A stretch of DNA of 64,000 bases from Robiginitomaculum sp. (GTDB lineage: Bacteria > Pseudomonadota > Alphaproteobacteria > Caulobacterales > Maricaulaceae): assembly GCA_021776635.1 (NCBI GenBank), contig JAJFFN010000032.1, forward strand, positions 27,069 to 91,068, read 5' to 3'. The notes under the pieces are model-generated. The model ran no database searches, was not told the DNA's origin, and saw only the letters and a list, made by a program, of their open reading frames with translations. The position numbers were made by a program, and so were the translations under genes. This document shows, piece by piece, positions 10,701 to 17,980 of the stretch (positions are counted from its first letter, which is position 1; each line of letters begins with the position of its first letter).

Positions 10701-10936
10701 AGCAATCCAGCAATATCTGCGATACCTTCGATTTTTGCATCTTCAACTGTAAGCACGTCCATAGACACTGGACTAGAAAATGTGTCTCTCTTAATCCGCG
10801 AACCTGTGACGACAACTTCGTCTTTTTTTTCGCCGTTTTCGTCTGTTTGACCCTCTTGAGCCGTAGCACTACCAATTGTAACCGCTACAATTGCTGATGT
10901 TTGCAGTAATGCTTTTAAAAATATCTTTGATGACAT
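7760..10936 (-). CDS. TonB-dependent receptor, large (1058 aa)
   Basis: Outer-membrane active transporter. A signal peptide ends near ATAQ (residue ~26). The TonB box DEVVVTGSRIKRD follows, then a plug domain (~45-180) with the typical NSIPLVGVERVDILKDGASS and YGSDAIAGVINY. The remainder is a beta-barrel ending FFLNISKKFN with a near-terminal aromatic strand. At 1058 residues it is longer than siderophore receptors and resembles the Oar-like/large-substrate group found in Caulobacterales. GAGGGAA precedes the ATG. Neighbours are a halogenase, a sulfotransferase and S9 peptidases, suggesting a peptide or modified natural product as substrate (inference). The 237-bp divergent interval to the next S9 gene presumably holds both promoters. 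Confidence 0.93.
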   Translation of the reverse strand: MSSKIFLKALLQTSAIVAVTIGSATAQEGQTDENGEKKDEVVVTGSRIKRDTFSSPVSMDVLTVEDAKIEGIADIAGLLQTATAASGSNQVTSAVSTAFVANGGLGAENVGLRGLDARRTLDLINGRRAGPSGVRGSVGSFDLNSIPLVGVERVDILKDGASSVYGSDAIAGVINYVTDKSDGGEIDLFTSIAEEGGGEVYRGSATYGKTFENGRFRITGDYIKEEELAREDRSYLDCNQNYSFTDSSLSTRADVIDPRTGEPQCAGTIWGHVWVYDYGADNLARNPRNIILQFDRDGTLGNHIPGIPTSLDGSGVVTPPGWFQVEYFARDIRVGRSTNPADPNLPAWAGIDVTNNNQNAVTDLYPEMQRRDSVTPEQERFTLMFDGDYEFSNGITAYTEALYNRRTNYQNGHKQYWTYQYGEDSFIPGINSNPIAAGWGGPLSWFSPTPIVEHGDQETEIDYFRLVGGLKGEIGEGTPFTGWSWDIYGQHSNSDAKYTEQIIRADAIFPYNFTTSSCVGQTSPGATTTLASGEVVTVEGRPCVDLRWFDPDFLAGELTQAERDFLLDEDTGTTKYTQTTFEGFVTGDVMQVPAGTLSAAFGAFYQRDSITDRPSDTTLTGNEFFGSQAGITTGVQETLAAYSEISFPLVRDKPFFEDLSITASGRYNEITSKHEDGRSIKVDGFNYRATADWRISPLVRVRGSHGTSFRAPGLFEQFLANESSSARQNIDPCIGWGTALIQGDITQQTATNCAAAGIADDYIGAPISISVLQGGGFGLLEPETSTNYTVGFVFTPDFADLSFAVDYFDITIDDEISTLSAANIIAGCYGSQNFATEPLCDLITRGFDLPPGDPSITVIERIHDVTATFINVNSQKNTGLDFTLRYGKDTKYGRFDLSSQFTRQIKDEVQLLGESAVQFRNGGVGEPKWTGFANLNFDPGKNWTVRYGIDYIGKQNGLRNRFSQTPEDLLPTGGGEFTVLQDGQTVFWKTDLEATIYHNLSAQYNLDSGWTIRGGVNNLFDEHPPASSSDADLGNTPIVSQFELLGRRFFLNISKKFN

Positions 10937-11173
10937 GTAATTGTTTCCCTCTTAAATAAACATTTTTCAGGATTCCCCCTGATATTAGTTTCGGTAATAG
11001 ACAAGTAACGTCACCAAGGTCAACTCAAGATAACGTTTTTTTGATAATAAAGTGAATGCCTGTCACAATTATGCAACAATGTTTCTTGGCATGCAAAAAC
11101 AACAAGACAAATGCGAAAACATAAGGTATCAGAAACAACATTCAGATTAACACTAAAAGAAGACAAAATTAAC

Positions 11174-13216
11174 ATGAATAATAGCACATTTCGTACCATA
11201 TTTTCCAAGCAATTTCATAAGTTTATAATTGTTTTTCTCTTTGCTTTTGCCAGCAATTTTTATGCCTCAGCCGCTTCCTCAAAGCCAATACCAATTGAAA
11301 CACTGGCCAAACTCCCTGCCGTATCAAATTTATCCTTATCCAGAGACGGTGATTATATGGTTGGGCTTATTGGTCAAGACGGGGCAGAAAAACTAACACT
11401 CGCCGTTTGGGATCCACGTGATTTGTCAAAACCGCCTAAACTGACTTCGCCAGACGGGAGAGTTGAATTTATTGGGGCAATAGCCCTTAAAGCCGGGAAA
11501 ATTCTTGTTGTTGCGCGGACAAAATGGACGGGCGCTCTGGCTGGTTGCGGTGAAGGAAAAAGGATTGGCGCTACAAAAACCTATCTGACAAAAATCTTTG
11601 TCACTGATGTTGATTTTAGTTCGTTTTCAGAACCTTTTGGTGGTACGTCAAAACGCAGGGACATGAGTTCTTTTGAAAAAATTTGCAGCCAGATCGTTGG
11701 CACAGGTGGTATTGCTTCAGATTTGCCACTAGACCCAGACAACATTATTATTTCAAATTCAAGCGGTGTGTTTGATAGAGCTCAGAATTATGTTAAATAC
11801 AATTTAAAAACGGGCGTTTCGGAAACGCTTTTCAAAAACCGTAGTCGTGATGCCATTGGCTTGCTTGACCCAAAAACAGGGGAAATTTGGACAAAATCTT
11901 CTGCAAATTTTGATGACGGGCGCTATAAGGCAAAATTGCTGTTAAAAAATGTGGCGACAGGTGATTTTGAAGTTCATGAAGCCCTAACATCAGACTCAAA
12001 AGACCGTCACAATGTGAATATTCTTGGCCGTGATGACGCGACTGGGAAGTACTATGTCTCTACAGATCAATTTTCTGATAAATTACGGATTTACATGTAT
12101 GACCCACTTGCAAAAACCTATGATAAAGCGCCCTTGTTCAAGAATGCCGCGTTTAATATATCGGGTATAACGCGCAGCACAAATGAACAAAATTTTGGAG
12201 ATGTTATTGCATACAATATAGCTGCAGAACGTCCTACGACACAATATATAGACCCTGTTTTGAAATCTATTCAAAGCAAATTTCTATCGTCTTTTCCTGG
12301 TAAAAATATCCAAATAATTGATTGGTCTTATGACAAGTCCACCATGTTAATCCGTGTTCAGGGTGCAAATATGCCGCCAGCATATTATCTTGCACGCGGC
12401 GGTAAAGATTTTAAATTTCTTGGTTCAGAACGCCCAGAGCTTGCTAAAGCAAACTTATCAAATTCTGAGCTGATTTATGTCACTGCCAGAGACGGGAAAC
12501 AAATACCCGGCCTCCTCACCATGCCTGTAGGATGGAAAAAAGGCGATGTTGCGCCGCCTGCCATAATTCATCCCCACGGCGGCCCTTGGGCACGGGATGT
12601 TGCCAATTGGGATGCATCTGGTTGGGTGCCTTTCCTAACATCCCGCGGATATGCCGTTTTACAACCGCAATATCGCGGCAGTACCGGATGGGGTCGCGAC
12701 ATTTGGCTATCTGGAGATGCTGAATGGGGGCAGAAAATGCAAGATGATAAAGATGATGCAGCCAAGTGGCTTGTGGAAAATGGCTATGCGGACAAGAACA
12801 AAATGGCTATCTTTGGCTATTCTTACGGTGGATTTGCTGCATTTGCCGCAGCGGTTCGTCCCAATAGCCCTTATCAGTGTGCAATAGCAGGCGCAGGTGT
12901 TTCTGATCTTAAAAGGCTAGGCAGAAATTGGAGCGACAATCCGCAACAAAGGGCCTATCAAGGTAAAACCGTAAAAGGCATGAACCCTCTTGAATATGCA
13001 AAAGACCCAAGCATTCCAATGCTAATTTTCCATGGTGACCGCGATGTACGGGTTCCCATGTTTCATGCGAAAGAGTTTTACAAGAAAGCAAAGAGCAAAG
13101 TGAATGTAAAAATGGTCATTATAAAAGACCAGCCCCATAGCTTGCCCTGGACACCAAAAATGCAGCGCAAATCATTACAGGCACTGGAATCTTATTTGGC
13201 AAACGATTGCTTTTAA
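11174..13216 (+). CDS. S9 family serine peptidase, secreted
   Basis: 680 residues from the ATG at 11174. That start puts a signal peptide directly at the N-terminus (hydrophobic FIIVFLFAFASNF, cleavage near YASAAS); an earlier ATG at 11111 adds 21 polar residues and is less likely. A propeller-like N-terminal domain is followed by the catalytic domain: nucleophile GYSYGGF (S550), acid in HGDRDVRV, His in DQPHSLP. It is a second prolyl-oligopeptidase family member in the halogenase/receptor neighbourhood and only distantly similar to the one at 3125. It is divergent from the TonB-dependent receptor, so the two may share a regulatory region. Probably periplasmic peptide hydrolysis. Confidence 0.9.
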   Translation: MNNSTFRTIFSKQFHKFIIVFLFAFASNFYASAASSKPIPIETLAKLPAVSNLSLSRDGDYMVGLIGQDGAEKLTLAVWDPRDLSKPPKLTSPDGRVEFIGAIALKAGKILVVARTKWTGALAGCGEGKRIGATKTYLTKIFVTDVDFSSFSEPFGGTSKRRDMSSFEKICSQIVGTGGIASDLPLDPDNIIISNSSGVFDRAQNYVKYNLKTGVSETLFKNRSRDAIGLLDPKTGEIWTKSSANFDDGRYKAKLLLKNVATGDFEVHEALTSDSKDRHNVNILGRDDATGKYYVSTDQFSDKLRIYMYDPLAKTYDKAPLFKNAAFNISGITRSTNEQNFGDVIAYNIAAERPTTQYIDPVLKSIQSKFLSSFPGKNIQIIDWSYDKSTMLIRVQGANMPPAYYLARGGKDFKFLGSERPELAKANLSNSELIYVTARDGKQIPGLLTMPVGWKKGDVAPPAIIHPHGGPWARDVANWDASGWVPFLTSRGYAVLQPQYRGSTGWGRDIWLSGDAEWGQKMQDDKDDAAKWLVENGYADKNKMAIFGYSYGGFAAFAAAVRPNSPYQCAIAGAGVSDLKRLGRNWSDNPQQRAYQGKTVKGMNPLEYAKDPSIPMLIFHGDRDVRVPMFHAKEFYKKAKSKVNVKMVIIKDQPHSLPWTPKMQRKSLQALESYLANDCF

Positions 13217-13280
13217 GGACAAGTAACTTTGACAACTGATTGATGTGACAATCAAACGCTCTTGGTTTTGTCCCTGATTT

Positions 13281-13317
13281 TGTGGGTTCATCATTTTAAT
13301 GAGCCCACAGTTTTATT
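13281..13317 (+). terminator. Intrinsic terminator downstream of the S9 peptidase
   Basis: An 11-bp stem (13281-13291 with 13299-13309, one G-U pair) and 7-nt loop is followed by GTTTTATT. It lies between convergent S9 peptidase and cpdR genes. Confidence 0.7.
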
Positions 13318-13357
13318 CAGTGTTCAATACTATCCGAAGACAAATATCGTTTTATAT

Positions 13358-13720
13358 CTAAGCGGCTATGAGTTTTTCTATCTCGCCTACGAGTTGGCGC
13401 AAATGGATTGGCTTTGATAGCACTCTGGCTTCTGGGGATGTTGTTGCATCATTTTTCGCAACCGCAGCAAATCCAGTGATAAACATTATTTTGATGCCAG
13501 GCGATAAAACTTCTGCATGTTTGGCAAGTTCAATGCCGTCCAGCCCCGGCATCATTATATCCGTAAGAAGCATATCAAAAGCACCATCGGCGAATTTCAA
13601 TGCCCGTAACGCCCGCTCACCATCCGAACAGGCAATAACGTGGTGACCAGCTTTTTCGAGAGCTTTCTCGAAAAATTTACGCATCGCATCATCGTCTTCT
13701 GCATATAAAATCGTTGCCAT
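13358..13720 (-). CDS. cpdR: CpdR-type single-domain response regulator
   Basis: 120-residue stand-alone receiver: acidic pocket AEDDD, phospho-acceptor in LLTDIMMPGLDGIELA, switch Thr in FITGFAAVA, and Lys in VLSKP. The segment KIMFITGFAAVA and the ending HLRQLVGEIEKLI are characteristic of CpdR, which in Caulobacter controls polar localisation of ClpXP and CtrA proteolysis as the output of the CckA-ChpT phosphorelay. The ATG at 13720 is preceded by AAAAGGG; the frame stays open upstream but encodes nothing like a receiver there. The divergent N-formylglutamate amidohydrolase gene is a neighbour also seen in related genomes, which supports the call. Confidence 0.88.
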   Translation of the reverse strand: MATILYAEDDDAMRKFFEKALEKAGHHVIACSDGERALRALKFADGAFDMLLTDIMMPGLDGIELAKHAEVLSPGIKIMFITGFAAVAKNDATTSPEARVLSKPIHLRQLVGEIEKLIAA

Positions 13721-13853
13721 AACACCCTTTTCGGTTTCTTGTTTTATAGTATTTACTGGTTTAATATGATACACTAACCCAAACGACAAATTTGATGTGC
13801 AGGATTCCCGCCAACTTAGAGGTGAATAGCCCATCGCTGTTAAGGAAGTGTGC

Positions 13854-14789
13854 ATGTGGCCAAATAACCGGCAAAATAAAATGACTATTGAAAGGCGGCA
13901 AAGGTTACAAACTCGCCTTGATAAAATTGCGCTTGCCAATTTCGAACCAGCCTACACATTGTCGCAACAACAAACACCGACCACACCGCTTGTCCTCAAC
14001 TCCCCTCATTCTGGCAATAATTACCCGCCCAGTATGTTGGCGCAATCAAGGCTAACACTAAAGCAATTACGTCAAAGTGAAGATTGTTATATTGACCAAA
14101 TCATAGAACCGCTTGTTCATTTCAACATTCCAACGATTGCAGCAAATTTCCCGCGCATTTATTTAGATTTAAATCGAAGCCCTGATGAATGGCCACCCGA
14201 ATTACTGGCGCAGCGTGCAGGTGGACCTTGGCCTGTCACCACACGTGCACGGTCTGGCCTTGGAGTCGTACCTTTACGTATCGGACACAGTACAGATATA
14301 TACCCGCAGGAAATCACAGAAGGTTTAATCAAAGGTCGGATCGCCGCGCTTTATCATCCCTATCACACTGCCCTGCGCACACTATTAACGGGCGCCAAAC
14401 ATCGTTTTGGCCATACTTTATTGCTGGATTGTCATTCAATGCCTGGCTATGACACATTAGGACATCCGCGTCCCGATATTGTTTTAGGTGATTGCCACGG
14501 CAAAAGCTGTCATCCTGAAACCATAGACTTTATCGAGACGGCGTTCACTGCTCTTAGATACACGGTTGTACGCAACCAGCCTTATGCAGGCGGATATATA
14601 ACGTCTCATTACGGGCACCCAGCAAAGTGCATTGAGGCCGTACAAATTGAGATTAACAAGAATTTGTACTTAGATGCGACAAATTTTGAACCCCATGCAG
14701 GCATGGCGAAATTAACGTCTGATTTTCAAATTGTCGTCATGAAAATTAAAGATTATTTGAACTACGCCACCTCTTTGGCAGCAGAATAG
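13854..14789 (+). CDS. N-formylglutamate amidohydrolase family protein
   Basis: About 311 residues. Recognised from LVLNSPHSGNNYP near the N-terminus, NFPRIYLDLNRSPDEW, HPYHTAL, LLLDCHSMP and the C-terminal QPYAGGYITSHYG, which together form the metal-binding site of the HutG-type amidohydrolase family. The family hydrolyses N-formyl-L-glutamate to formate and glutamate at the end of histidine degradation; no other hut gene is in the window, so the physiological substrate may differ. The ATG at 13854 has AAGGA seven bases upstream. A GTG at 13848 is an alternative two codons earlier. Divergent from cpdR, with 133 bp between the starts. Confidence 0.85.
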   Translation: MWPNNRQNKMTIERRQRLQTRLDKIALANFEPAYTLSQQQTPTTPLVLNSPHSGNNYPPSMLAQSRLTLKQLRQSEDCYIDQIIEPLVHFNIPTIAANFPRIYLDLNRSPDEWPPELLAQRAGGPWPVTTRARSGLGVVPLRIGHSTDIYPQEITEGLIKGRIAALYHPYHTALRTLLTGAKHRFGHTLLLDCHSMPGYDTLGHPRPDIVLGDCHGKSCHPETIDFIETAFTALRYTVVRNQPYAGGYITSHYGHPAKCIEAVQIEINKNLYLDATNFEPHAGMAKLTSDFQIVVMKIKDYLNYATSLAAE

Positions 14790-14802
14790 CCCAACAAAAA
14801 AA

Positions 14803-14822
14803 GGTCACACCGTAGTGTGACC
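14803..14822 (-). terminator. Perfect hairpin with minus-strand T-tract
   Basis: GGTCACAC-CGTA-GTGTGACC is a perfect 8-bp stem with a 4-nt loop. On the minus strand it is followed by seven T residues, so it is oriented to stop leftward transcription, although no leftward gene is visible to its right before 16.4 kb. Confidence 0.6.
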
Positions 14823-14838
14823 AGAGTTTGAGGGGGAG

Positions 14839-14863
14839 GGTGTAACTTTCGTTACACCTTTAA
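14839..14863 (+). terminator. Hairpin downstream of the amidohydrolase gene
   Basis: GGTGTAAC-TTTC-GTTACACC (8-bp perfect stem) followed by TTTAAC. It is a weak rightward terminator for the N-formylglutamate amidohydrolase gene, set 16 bp after the hairpin at 14803-14822. Confidence 0.55.
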
Positions 14864-15139
14864 CATGGGGATCCAAATACTCGGTACAAGTCATATGGAT
14901 AAATTGTAATAAATACGGCCCGTCCCATATTGGTACACATATGGGTTCATGCACTTATTTTTGGCTTTGTTTCTGCTCAATATGCGTCAAAGCGCTCCCT
15001 TTATCATCTTTTTTTAGAGAACATAGCCTACATTCCGTATTGGGAGAACTGGCACGGGTCTTGCTCTCCTTTGGGGGGAGTGAAACAAAATTGATCATTT
15101 CCCCATTGGGGCGGTGTATAAGAATTGAGGAAAAAATAT
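14864..15139. other. Intergenic region upstream of the XRE regulator
   Basis: I see no convincing gene here. Short open frames on both strands have no ribosome binding site or recognisable composition. An imperfect inverted repeat around 15071-15105 (GGGGAGTGA with TCATTTCCCC) lies 35-70 bp before the regulator's start and could be an operator. Confidence 0.4.
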
Positions 15140-15574
15140 ATGACCAGTGATATAGATTTACATGTAGGCAAGCGTCTGCGCCGCCGTCGGCGTTTGTTGG
15201 GTTTAACGCAACAGGCACTCGGTGATCAAGTCGGTATTCGCTTTCAACAAATCCAAAAATATGAATGTGGCGCTAACCGTGTCAGTGCCAGCCGGTTGTT
15301 CGAACTTTCTGAGGCTTTGAGTGTTCCCGTACAACATTTTTATGAAGGTTTATCCGAACATGATCCGATTTCCGGCACCCCGGCCCGAGACGTGCTCGCA
15401 CCTGATATATTATCTAAAAAGGAAACCATGGATTTGGTACGCGCATATTATTCAATGGGTGAAATGCCGCGCAAACATTTGCTTGATTTAGCAAAATCAC
15501 TAGAAGCGACTGCCCGTGCCGCCAAAATGGCACAAAAAATGGCAATAAAAACAACATTGACGGCCCACGGATAA
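15140..15574 (+). CDS. XRE-family helix-turn-helix regulator
   Basis: 144 residues. A Cro/C1-type HTH spans ~10-65: VGKRLRRRRRLLGLTQQALG, then IRFQQIQKYECGANRVSASRL. The C-terminal half (SKKETMDLVRAYYSMGE, DLAKSLEATARAA) is typical of a small alphaproteobacterial XRE group. I chose the ATG at 15140, with GAGG nine bases upstream; a TTG at 15125 is less likely. The strongly basic run before the HTH (KRLRRRRR) is typical of the family. The target genes are not known. The phosphatase gene starts 19 bp after it on the same strand, so the two are probably cotranscribed. Confidence 0.88.
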   Translation: MTSDIDLHVGKRLRRRRRLLGLTQQALGDQVGIRFQQIQKYECGANRVSASRLFELSEALSVPVQHFYEGLSEHDPISGTPARDVLAPDILSKKETMDLVRAYYSMGEMPRKHLLDLAKSLEATARAAKMAQKMAIKTTLTAHG

Positions 15575-15593
15575 ACCGTGCTAGGGTTGGGTT

Positions 15594-16403
15594 ATGCCGA
15601 ACCCTAGCCAAATAGAAAACCGCCTGGACGCCGCCTGCAATATGGCGGCGCAAGCACGAACACTGACACTGCCTGCTTTTGTAAGTGGGCTGTGTGCTGA
15701 AAATAAAAACGAAACGGGCGTTTTTGATCCTGTAACAAAAGCTGATAAAGACACCGAGCTTTTACTGCGTAAACTCATTGAAAAAAACTTTCCCGGCGAC
15801 AGTATTGTTGGTGAAGAATATCCAAACAAAATTGGCAATAACGACTGGAGTTGGTGTCTTGATCCCATAGACGGTACCCGTGCCTTTGTAGCAGGTGTGC
15901 CCGTTTGGAGCACACTCATAGCAATTAGTTATCAGACAGAACCCATAATCGGCATTATCGACCACCCTGCCCTGAATGAACGTTATATTGGTGCGCTTGG
16001 TAAGGCGTGGCGGGAAAATGATAGAAAGCGCACACCGCTTAAAACACAAAATTGCACCAGGCTAAATGATGCCGTTTTGTCGTGCACTGAACCGATGGCC
16101 ATGTTGTCGTCTGGGCAATTGGCCGCTTACGAAATGATAAGACGCACTGCGCGGTTTACCCGGCTCGGCCTGGATGCCTATGCATATGCATTAACGGCAG
16201 CCGGGCGCATTGATTTGGTCATAGAAGCAGGCCTCGCCCCCTATGATATCCAATCCCACATTCCCATTATCAAAGGCGCAGGCGGCGCCGTGACCACTTG
16301 GAGCGGCGGCAATGCCAAAAACGGCGGCGCCATAGTCTGCGCGGGCGATCCGCGCCTTTTGGAACAGGTCTACCCATATTTACAGCGGGAGTTGGACAGT
16401 TAA
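15594..16403 (+). CDS. hisN: Inositol-monophosphatase family, probable histidinol-phosphatase
   Basis: 269 residues with the family metal sites: DPVTKADKDTE, GEE (as IVGEEYP), WCLDPIDGTRAF and, near the C-terminus, APYDIQSHIPIIKGAGG. The Gly-Thr-Arg-Ala-Phe ending of motif 1 and the APYDIQ motif match the HisN-type histidinol-phosphate phosphatase of alphaproteobacteria more than SuhB-type inositol phosphatases, so a role in histidine biosynthesis is likely but not proven. Mg2+-dependent and cytoplasmic. The ATG or GTG choice is not critical; the assigned start directly follows the regulator gene. Confidence 0.8.
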   Translation: MPNPSQIENRLDAACNMAAQARTLTLPAFVSGLCAENKNETGVFDPVTKADKDTELLLRKLIEKNFPGDSIVGEEYPNKIGNNDWSWCLDPIDGTRAFVAGVPVWSTLIAISYQTEPIIGIIDHPALNERYIGALGKAWRENDRKRTPLKTQNCTRLNDAVLSCTEPMAMLSSGQLAAYEMIRRTARFTRLGLDAYAYALTAAGRIDLVIEAGLAPYDIQSHIPIIKGAGGAVTTWSGGNAKNGGAIVCAGDPRLLEQVYPYLQRELDS

Positions 16404-16413
16404 GTTGTTCTCG

Positions 16414-16797
16414 CTACCAACGCGGCCACATAAAATTTTTGGCAACTTCAGATAAGCTTGGGCGCTGCATAACATTATTTGACATCCGCGAATCGCGATG
16501 CAAACCATTGACCCAATTAACGAAATGAACGCAGTTATGACGAATAACATCATAGCCGCGCTCGCCTATTAAATCTTCTGCACGGCGTATTGTTTCTTCA
16601 CGATCAAGTACACCGATATAACCGTGATTGTCCCGTAATCGCCCATCCGAGAACACTGACGGTGCCAAAGACACCACACCCCCAAAGCGTCTGGAGCGCG
16701 AAATAATATATCCGTCCCACCCGACAATGCCTTCATGGCGCGCGGCGGGAAACAGCTGGATGGAGACCGTATCTCCGGGATTTGCAGTTATTGTCAC
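16414..16797 (-). CDS. LRAT-like (NlpC/P60-superfamily) domain protein
   Basis: 127 residues. RHEGIVGWDG (H21) and RHNCVHFVNWV (C89) match the His and the NCxHFV active-site Cys motif of lecithin:retinol acyltransferase-like proteins, circularly permuted relatives of NlpC/P60 thiol hydrolases. In bacteria these act as acyltransferases, phospholipases or amidases; the substrate here is unknown. No signal peptide or membrane span is visible. The start is a GTG with GAGAGAG upstream. It is convergent with hisN (10 nt between stops). A plausible promoter lies at ~16824-16852 (TTGATA, 17-bp spacer, TATGCA on the minus strand) and overlaps the repeated TTATCGTTT element. Confidence 0.72.
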   Translation of the reverse strand: MTITANPGDTVSIQLFPAARHEGIVGWDGYIISRSRRFGGVVSLAPSVFSDGRLRDNHGYIGVLDREETIRRAEDLIGERGYDVIRHNCVHFVNWVNGLHRDSRMSNNVMQRPSLSEVAKNFMWPRW

Positions 16798-16836
16798 AAT
16801 AATCTCTCTCTATGCACAAATTGCATAGACTAATCA

Positions 16837-16854
16837 TTATCGTTTATCAATAAT
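16837..16854. promoter_or_regulatory. Repeated element TTATCGTTTWTCAATAAT, copy 1
   Basis: TTATCGTTTATCAATAAT lies 40-57 bp upstream of the LRAT-like gene, overlapping its candidate -35 and spacer on the minus strand. It matches 17 of 18 positions with the copy at 26059-26076 before the efflux operon. Binding protein unknown. Confidence 0.5.
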
Positions 16855-16903
16855 TATCTGCATGTTAATAACCGCATTAATTTCGGTTACATTTACGGGC
16901 CTA

Positions 16904-17509
16904 CTAATGTTCGGCGTTCAAATGGGCTATAGTTTCAATTACAATGCCTACATCATCGCCTATGAATTTTGCAGCTGTTGTATTTCCAAAGTCTGAACGC
17001 TTGATGACGGCTGTCATAGAAAACCCGATTGCCTTAGTCTTCTTCTTTGTGATGTCTGGGCCAATACGGTTTAAGACTACATCAAAATTTACGGGGCGGG
17101 TTTGGCCGAGCAATGTGAGGTCACCTGTAACGTTGGCTCTTTTGTTGTCTTGCGCGTTTAATACTACCGCGCTTGAAACAAAAGTAATCTCTGGGTACTT
17201 TTCAGTGTTGAGAAATCCCTTTCCGTTGATGGCATCTTCACGGGCTTTAAGTCCCGACCATACATCAGGTGTTTTCACCTTAGCAATGACAGAACTATTC
17301 TCAGGATTGTCTTCGTCAATCATGATTGTACCGCTACTGGTCGGGAAGACTGCCAATGTATCCGCAAAGCCAAATCTCTTAACTGTGAATGATACATGTG
17401 TGTGATCCGCATCTATACTAAATGTTTCAGGTTGGGCGGTAGCAGTTGTGGCAAAGGAGGTGAGGCTCAAAAATACTATTACGAGGATGATGTGTAGAAA
17501 ATTTTTCAT
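16904..17509 (-). CDS. YceI-family periplasmic protein
   Basis: 201 residues. A signal peptide (MKNFLHIILVIVFLSLTSFA, cleavage near TATAQ) is followed by the YceI lipocalin-like domain: FSIDADHTHVSFTVKRFGF, GLKAREDAINGKGFLN, YPEITFVSS, GDLTLLGQTRPV and GFSMTAVIKRSDFG. The family binds isoprenoids or other amphiphiles in the periplasm and is often stress- or base-induced. I start at the ATG at 17509 because it begins the signal peptide; the frame remains open far upstream without sense. Divergent from the padR gene at 17624 with 114 bp between, so the PadR protein could control it (inference). Confidence 0.9.
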   Translation of the reverse strand: MKNFLHIILVIVFLSLTSFATTATAQPETFSIDADHTHVSFTVKRFGFADTLAVFPTSSGTIMIDEDNPENSSVIAKVKTPDVWSGLKAREDAINGKGFLNTEKYPEITFVSSAVVLNAQDNKRANVTGDLTLLGQTRPVNFDVVLNRIGPDITKKKTKAIGFSMTAVIKRSDFGNTTAAKFIGDDVGIVIETIAHLNAEH

Positions 17510-17623
17510 GCTTATACCTTTATTTTTATTTGGCAAAAACCGCTTACCTTTGGTAAAAGGCAGGCAAGGACTTGACCTTAATCTAATATATTCTATTATG
17601 TAGGATAAATAGGAAAAAAATGT

Positions 17624-17980
17624 ATGACAGTCAAGAAAAAAAATAAGGGTAAAAATCTCGGCGAGTTTGAAATCCTGGTTTTGACGGCACTTATGCGGCT
17701 TAATGATCAAGCTTACGGGGTGGCGATAAAAAACGAAATTACTAAAACCACAGGCCGCGAAACAACTATTGGGGCAATATACGCTACACTTGAAAGGCTT
17801 GAAAACAAGGGTCTCATAAGTTCTCGTATGGGCGCGGCAACTGCAGAACGGGGTGGGCGTGCCAAAAAATTTTTCGCAATTCAAAGCGAAGGCGAGATGC
17901 GTCTTCGCGAATCCTACCGCGTCCTGAATGCAATATCCGAAGGTGTCATAACCTGGTCACTACTTGGGCAAAGCGAGTGA
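17624..17980 (+). CDS. PadR-family transcriptional regulator
   Basis: 118 residues. The winged-helix PadR domain covers nearly the whole protein: LGEFEILVLTALMRLNDQAYG, IGAIYATLERLENKGLISSRMG, and ERGGRAKKFFAIQSEG. It belongs to the short PadR class, without the long C-terminal dimerisation helix. PadR proteins of this class typically repress an adjacent transporter operon. Here the next gene overlaps by four bases (GTGA) and encodes a membrane protein with a permease prefix. Divergent from YceI. Confidence 0.9.
   Translation: MTVKKKNKGKNLGEFEILVLTALMRLNDQAYGVAIKNEITKTTGRETTIGAIYATLERLENKGLISSRMGAATAERGGRAKKFFAIQSEGEMRLRESYRVLNAISEGVITWSLLGQSE

Noticed and set aside
14941..15218. Small open frames on both strands before the XRE regulator
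   Set aside because: No ribosome binding sites, no family resemblance, and one overlaps the regulator's N-terminus.
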